Origin: Coemansia sp. RSA 922
Taxonomy: Eukaryota > Kickxellomycota > Kickxellomycetes > Kickxellales > Kickxellaceae
Direction: 5' to 3'
Assembly: GCA_027577415.1 (NCBI GenBank)
Contig: JANBQS010000907.1
Coordinates: 1 to 10,552 of the forward strand
DNA: 10,552 nt
In this document: positions 7,565-10,552 of the stretch, one piece after another
Position numbering within the stretch: the first letter of the stretch is position 1
Layout: every line of letters begins with the position of its first letter
Notes under the pieces: generated by a model
The model's database searches: none
Seen by the model: the letters and a program-made list of their open reading frames with translations, nothing else
Told to the model about the DNA's origin: nothing
Program-made: the position numbers and the translations under genes

Positions 7565-7586
7565 GCCTTTGTGCATTTCTAAAGCA

Positions 7587-9281
7587 ATGTCCACTCTATC
7601 TGTTTTTCAAACTCTACCGCCACACGTTGTTCGGCAGATAGTTAGCCACGTGTCAGGTTTCAGCCGCTTGCTTTTTAGTGGCGTCAAGAAAGGATCCGCC
7701 AGGTGTCAACGCTTACAAATGCCGCTTCTCTGGGTCTGCCACAACTTTCGAGCTGTCGTGCTCTCAAACTTTGGACATACCTGCACAATGGGGATCCGCC
7801 AGTATGCATACTACATTCGACCCATGTGGTGCTCGAGGCCGCATGTTACAGACCAGCCTGACAGCTCGCCGTTTCATCTAGCCAAAGAGCTAGTCATTGA
7901 ACTGGATATGTGGAGCGTATGTACTGACGAAGGATTGGAATCTCTGTCGCGAGTGGCACTCGGGGATGGCGCATTTCCTATGGTTCGCTCAGTCAAGTTC
8001 CTGTTCGACGAATTTCAGGAGGGAGAAGATCTTTTGACTGTCCCACCAAACGCACCAGCCAATGCCGTTGCATTCGCAAAGCGTATCTTGCAGATGGCGC
8101 CCAAGGCTAGCGAAATTGAAATGGTGACTGACGTGCTCTCTGACGAGTCATCCAACGACTCATCTGACGATTTTCCGGTGCATTTCAGTGATCTACTCGC
8201 CCAGCTCCTTCAGCTCGCTACTCGAGTCAGATGCTTTTCGGAGGGATCACACATTACCATCAACCGGCAAACGGCCTTGGTTCGTAACCTTGTCTACCTA
8301 AGCTACGAGGTCGATCGTGATGGCATAAATTTTGTGCAGCTGGCACGGCAGTGTGCGCCTACTCTGCAGTCTCTGTCCATGTCTTCCATTCGATACAGCG
8401 ACATTGTTGACCTTATACAAGATTGCAATGGCGACTTTATGGTGTATCCGCAGCTACTTTTGCTGGAGCACTCTGTGTATGCGGGGTTTGAGCTATCAGA
8501 AATGCCGGTCAATCGTGGCGCCACGCCGTTCCCCCGCCTTAAGCGGCTAATCTTTCAGGCAAGCTACCCGTTTGGCGACGACACGCCTTTTCGTGGCAAT
8601 GCAGGGACTCTCGAGACATTGAGCTTTATATTGGATCACCAGACACTGGCAATACTTGATAGACACAGAGTGTTTACTCCCACTAGTCATCCGAAGCTGC
8701 GATATGTTGACACCAGTCTTTCAGATGGCGACCAACCCGAACATGCTAGTACCTCGACTAATCTGCTGAGATTAGCACTGCGTATTGGACCATTCGCACA
8801 GGTGCGAAAGATTGATGACCTTAAGAATGATGACCCAGCGTGGATGTGTATGCTTCAACTAATTGGCACTATGAACTCTATCCAAATCCTAGTACTGCCT
8901 AAAATACGCCTGGCACTCTGGGACGCTATCACACTTGTCAAGGCACTCCCAGTGCTCTCGGATCTTCATACCTCGACGCCTTGCCTCGGGTCGATACCAG
9001 CGGGTATCGACTTGGCTCTACTTCCTGACCATGTCATCTTAAAATACGTGCCAATAGGAAAGCGGTTCCGGTGCTGGCGCATTGTTGAAGTGATGTCTGA
9101 GGGATTTGTAGATGCCGTACATTGCGTATTGCTCATGGCGCTTTTATGTCCCAATTTCGATTATGTGGCTCCGCCAGGCGTCAATCATCAGTTGTTCATG
9201 GCTAAACTGGACGAGATTATGCACACCGACGGATACAAACAATACTCAACTCGTTTGCAGCGCTTGCTATTTACTAGCTGA
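7587..9281 (+). CDS. F-box-like protein of a putative Coemansia-expanded family
   Basis: The protein is 564 residues from the ATG at 7587. Residues 8-19 (QTLPPHVVRQIV) and 45-60 (MPLLWVCHNFRAVVLS) form an F-box-like helical start, the surface that in F-box proteins binds Skp1 of SCF ubiquitin ligases. The rest is about 500 residues of alternating helix and strand with leucine-rich stretches but no strict LRR consensus, including YPFGDDTPFRGNAGTLETL (~327-345), ALPVLSDLHTSTPCLG (~453-468) and LLCPNFDYVAPPG (~518-530). From memory, these segments resemble a large Kickxellales/Coemansia family of unknown function; no search was run. The frame stays open back to an ATG at 7293 (98 more codons), but that part is T-rich and unlike the family, so I prefer 7587. 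It is divergent from FunK1 and convergent with the CCCH gene. A role in substrate recognition for ubiquitination is inferred, not shown. Confidence 0.85.
   Translation: MSTLSVFQTLPPHVVRQIVSHVSGFSRLLFSGVKKGSARCQRLQMPLLWVCHNFRAVVLSNFGHTCTMGIRQYAYYIRPMWCSRPHVTDQPDSSPFHLAKELVIELDMWSVCTDEGLESLSRVALGDGAFPMVRSVKFLFDEFQEGEDLLTVPPNAPANAVAFAKRILQMAPKASEIEMVTDVLSDESSNDSSDDFPVHFSDLLAQLLQLATRVRCFSEGSHITINRQTALVRNLVYLSYEVDRDGINFVQLARQCAPTLQSLSMSSIRYSDIVDLIQDCNGDFMVYPQLLLLEHSVYAGFELSEMPVNRGATPFPRLKRLIFQASYPFGDDTPFRGNAGTLETLSFILDHQTLAILDRHRVFTPTSHPKLRYVDTSLSDGDQPEHASTSTNLLRLALRIGPFAQVRKIDDLKNDDPAWMCMLQLIGTMNSIQILVLPKIRLALWDAITLVKALPVLSDLHTSTPCLGSIPAGIDLALLPDHVILKYVPIGKRFRCWRIVEVMSEGFVDAVHCVLLMALLCPNFDYVAPPGVNHQLFMAKLDEIMHTDGYKQYSTRLQRLLFTS
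8990..9011 (+). repeat. Perfect 9-bp inverted repeat inside the F-box-like CDS
   Basis: GTCGATACC and GGTATCGAC are exact reverse complements separated by AGCG. In RNA the stem could extend by a few wobble pairs (G-U at 8989/9012 and 8988/9013, then C-G). It lies in the codons for GSIPAGID. No function is known. Confidence 0.5.
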
Positions 9282-9303
9282 CAGAGTTAGCACGATGTAG
9301 AAT

Positions 9304-9309
9304 AATAAA
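9304..9309 (+). terminator. Polyadenylation signal of the F-box-like gene
   Basis: A canonical AATAAA 22 bp past the TGA at 9279-9281, followed by an AT-rich tract with AATAAA-like repeats (about 9321-9345). This fits a short 3' UTR. Confidence 0.6.
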
Positions 9310-9338
9310 GTTATTGGTATTAAAAAGAAATAAAATAA

Positions 9339-9356
9339 AATAAATACATATAAATA
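9339..9356 (-). promoter_or_regulatory. AU-rich elements in the predicted 3' UTR of the CCCH gene
   Basis: Read on the minus strand, UAUUUAU occurs twice (9350-9356 and 9340-9346), the second as UAUUUAUU (9339-9346), followed by UUUAUUUUAUUUC-like sequence. They lie 71-88 nt past the CCCH stop. UAUUUAU is the core recognised by TIS11/TTP/Cth2 tandem CCCH proteins. The same DNA is also the 3' flank of the F-box-like gene, and no canonical minus-strand AATAAA places the end of the CCCH mRNA, so inclusion of these sites in that mRNA is inferred. Confidence 0.45.
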
Positions 9357-9426
9357 CAAAATAGAGAAGGGCAAATAAACGAAATAGCTGCCCTGAAGGT
9401 TTAGACGGCCTGTATATTACCCGCAT

Positions 9427-10138
9427 TCACGGGTTGAATGAGTCAGGCCTGTAGTTGGCCAGGCGTGACCATTCGGGCAACCACCTGTCATCCAGGCGCG
9501 GGCGTAGACCAATGACTGCGTCCTCGGGGCCGCCTGCATTGCCACCTGGCGTGGACAAGTACTCAAGCAAGCCGTCAAACCTTGACCCTGCTGGGGAGCT
9601 AAAAAGGCTGGTAGCCTCAACGGAATTGCCAGCAAAACTTAGCGAATGCCAACGCGCACTTGGATGCACCTCATATTCAGAGAGCATCACGTCCCTACTT
9701 CCACCGGTCTGTGGTGACCAGCCAGGGATATTAGTCGCGTTGGAGAAATGACTAGTAGAGTTGGCGCTCGCCGGTTTACCCCTGTTCTCCGGTGCTAAGG
9801 GGCGAATAGTGCAGGTGACATCGTGGCTGAAGTCGCAGTCATAATAAGGGCATTTGTTCCCACTTTCGATGCTCCTGCACAGCACCGTCCGGTAGTTGGG
9901 CGGCTTAGGGCGCTCTCGAAGCTCAGCTGCTCCGTGTGCGAATGTGCAGGCGTCGCCCTTTGCACACACACCTTTGCTCTCAAATGCCCAGCAGGGCTTT
10001 GTCTTCCAGCTGCGAGATGGTGCTGGAAAGACATTTTTCTTGTTGGCCGAGCCGGAATCTAGCAAACAAAAAAGAATACACACCTGGCGTAGTTAGAAAA
10101 ATGGAAAGAACTTGATATGAAATAGCCCAAGATAGCAT
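9427..10138 (-). CDS. Tandem CCCH zinc-finger protein, TIS11/TTP/Cth2-like
   Basis: Proteins of this type bind AU-rich elements in mRNA 3' UTRs and recruit decay factors. Finger 1 (9934-9993) is C-x8-C-x5-C-x3-H, preceded by WKTKPC. Finger 2 (9823-9879) is C-x8-C-x4-C-x3-H, preceded by YRTVLC. The 18-residue linker begins HGAAELRE, as in TTP and TIS11. Finger 2 is one residue short of the usual x5 spacing. The remaining ~130 residues are Ser/Pro/Gly-rich and unrecognised. The fingers lie in a frame with no in-frame ATG upstream (the frame opens at 10083 on GTG), so the start must be in another exon. My best model is ATG at 10138, exon 1 10138-10084, a 61-nt intron 10083-10023 (CAG/GTGTGT to TTTCCAG), exon 2 10022-9427, 216 residues. 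An alternative uses ATG 10237 and an acceptor at 10010. Zinc-finger identity is strong; the start is uncertain. Confidence 0.8.
10023..10083 (-). other. Proposed intron in the CCCH gene
   Basis: Donor CAG/GTGTGT at 10083 and acceptor TTTCCAG ending at 10023, 61 nt long with phase 1 on both sides. This joins an ATG-containing exon to the finger frame without a stop. The branch site is weak (CCAAC about 20 nt before the acceptor). A stronger pyrimidine tract ends at GCTAG (10059), so another acceptor is possible. Confidence 0.35.
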
Positions 10139-10411
10139 TAGGTGGTGGGTAGACTGTTAAAAAACGTGGCCAGCCACGTTTCAATTGAGGGGGGTATGTG
10201 TGTACTTATCTGAATTGCGCTGGAAACGAGAACTCATTGCTTAAACAAGGTAAGAAAAGATGTGCTGAAACAACTATTAATAAAAAATGAGAGAGAAAGA
10301 GAGGCAATTGTCGGGTGTAATTAAGAAAAAGGAAGATAAGAAAAAAAGGAGGAAACGTCGCAGGGCCAGCTTCAAAAGATAGGTAACCGGGTAAGGAGCC
10401 AACAATGCCGG
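10139..10411 (-). promoter_or_regulatory. Promoter and upstream region of the CCCH gene
   Basis: About 270 bp of AT-rich DNA that is pyrimidine-rich on the minus strand (10283-10360). It holds the 20-bp palindrome at 10162-10181 and CCCCCCT (10189-10195 region), which contains a CCCCT stress-response-element core. An ATG at 10237 could be an alternative first exon. No clear TATA box. The right part should be the 3' flank of the gene ending at 10412. Confidence 0.4.
10162..10181. promoter_or_regulatory. 20-bp palindrome upstream of the CCCH gene
   Basis: AAACGTGGC and GCCACGTTT are exact reverse complements around a CA spacer. The arms contain ACGTGG/CCACGT, an ACGT core of the sort bound by bZIP and bHLH dimers. 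It lies 24 bp upstream of the proposed ATG at 10138, so it could be a dimeric factor site or, in RNA, a short hairpin in the leader. Confidence 0.45.
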
Positions 10412-10552
10412 TCACATATCCCAAGCATATTCCTTTGCATGCTCCCCCTCAAATTGCCCAATGGCATGCTCGCTCTGACCATGCCTTTTCTCTGCTCGAT
10501 TAAATGCTGCAATGACCCAACGGACAACGTGCCCACTAGCGTCCTTGCCAGT
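10412..10552 (-). CDS. C-terminal end of an unidentified gene (partial)
   Basis: A minus-strand frame is open from the window edge to a TGA at 10412-10414, giving 46 residues: it begins TGKDASGHVVRWVIAAFNRA and ends EHAKEYAWDM. Base composition shifts from AT-rich intergenic to balanced at this point, as at the other gene ends here. The peptide mixes hydrophobic and charged residues like a globular helix. I recognise no family. An open run of 47 codons can arise by chance, so this rests mainly on the composition change and position. Confidence 0.4.
   Translation of the reverse strand, partial: TGKDASGHVVRWVIAAFNRAEKRHGQSEHAIGQFEGEHAKEYAWDM

Larger units (their letters stand above)
6842..7586. 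other. Divergent intergenic region between the FunK1 and F-box-like genes
   Basis: AT-rich DNA that must hold the promoter of the minus-strand FunK1 gene on its left and the long leader of the plus-strand F-box-like gene on its right. It contains TATA boxes facing each way, short ORFs at 7149-7166 and 7171-7293, a T13 tract, and an acceptor-like TTTATTTTTATAG ending near 7374. GC content rises locally at about 7180-7290. The minus-strand frame 6837-7073 has no ATG near its start and no recognisable content. No tRNA or transposon seen. Confidence 0.5.

Noticed and set aside
9795..10034. Minus-strand frame with a real ATG overlapping the CCCH fingers
   Set aside because: The zinc ligands and TIS11 linker are in the other frame; this one is a shadow with a biased product.
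10206..10424. Minus-strand 72-codon frame upstream of the CCCH gene
   Set aside because: Composed of pyrimidine-rich promoter DNA, so the product is F/L/S-rich and meaningless.

Overview
The window looks like nuclear DNA of an early-diverging fungus, most likely Kickxellomycotina (a Coemansia-like species). Five features support this. Genes are long, mostly intronless and closely packed on both strands. Intergenic DNA is AT-rich with pyrimidine tracts just before start codons. TATA and CCAAT promoter elements are present. A FunK1 (fungal-type protein kinase) gene is present. One large protein (7587-9281) resembles, from memory, an F-box-like family that is heavily expanded in Coemansia. There is no bacterial operon structure, CRISPR array, rRNA, recognisable tRNA or transposase. 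The placement is inference; no search was run.

Layout from left to right. (1) A plus-strand ankyrin protein (164-1879) whose C-terminal half resembles animal ANKRD54. (2) A 454-bp AT/CT-rich spacer, then a 68-residue single C2H2 zinc-finger protein (2334-2540). (3) A minus-strand mitochondrial NADPH:adrenodoxin/ferredoxin reductase, ARH1/FDXR (2556-4016), whose stop codon lies only 15 bp from that of the zinc-finger gene. (4) A minus-strand FunK1-family protein (4198-6657) whose catalytic positions appear to be substituted. (5) A roughly 0.9-kb divergent promoter region (6658-7586) with TATA boxes facing both ways and several upstream ORFs. (6) A plus-strand F-box-like protein of the putative Coemansia family (7587-9281). 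(7) A convergent AT-rich 3' region, then a minus-strand tandem CCCH zinc-finger gene of TIS11/TTP/Cth2 type (9427 to about 10138, start codon probably in an upstream exon). (8) A promoter region with a 20-bp palindrome, and at the right edge the C-terminal end of an unidentified minus-strand gene (10412-10552).

The genes do not form an obvious pathway. ARH1 is a housekeeping enzyme for mitochondrial Fe-S and heme synthesis. The TIS11-like protein should bind AU-rich elements in mRNAs, and its own predicted 3' UTR contains UAUUUAUU, which suggests self-regulation. The FunK1 and F-box-like genes probably belong to lineage-expanded families and share one divergent promoter region. The least ordinary observations are the possible pseudokinase, the ARE beside an ARE-binding-protein gene, the small C2H2 gene that converges on ARH1, and the nested upstream ORFs with a TGATG junction before the F-box-like gene.
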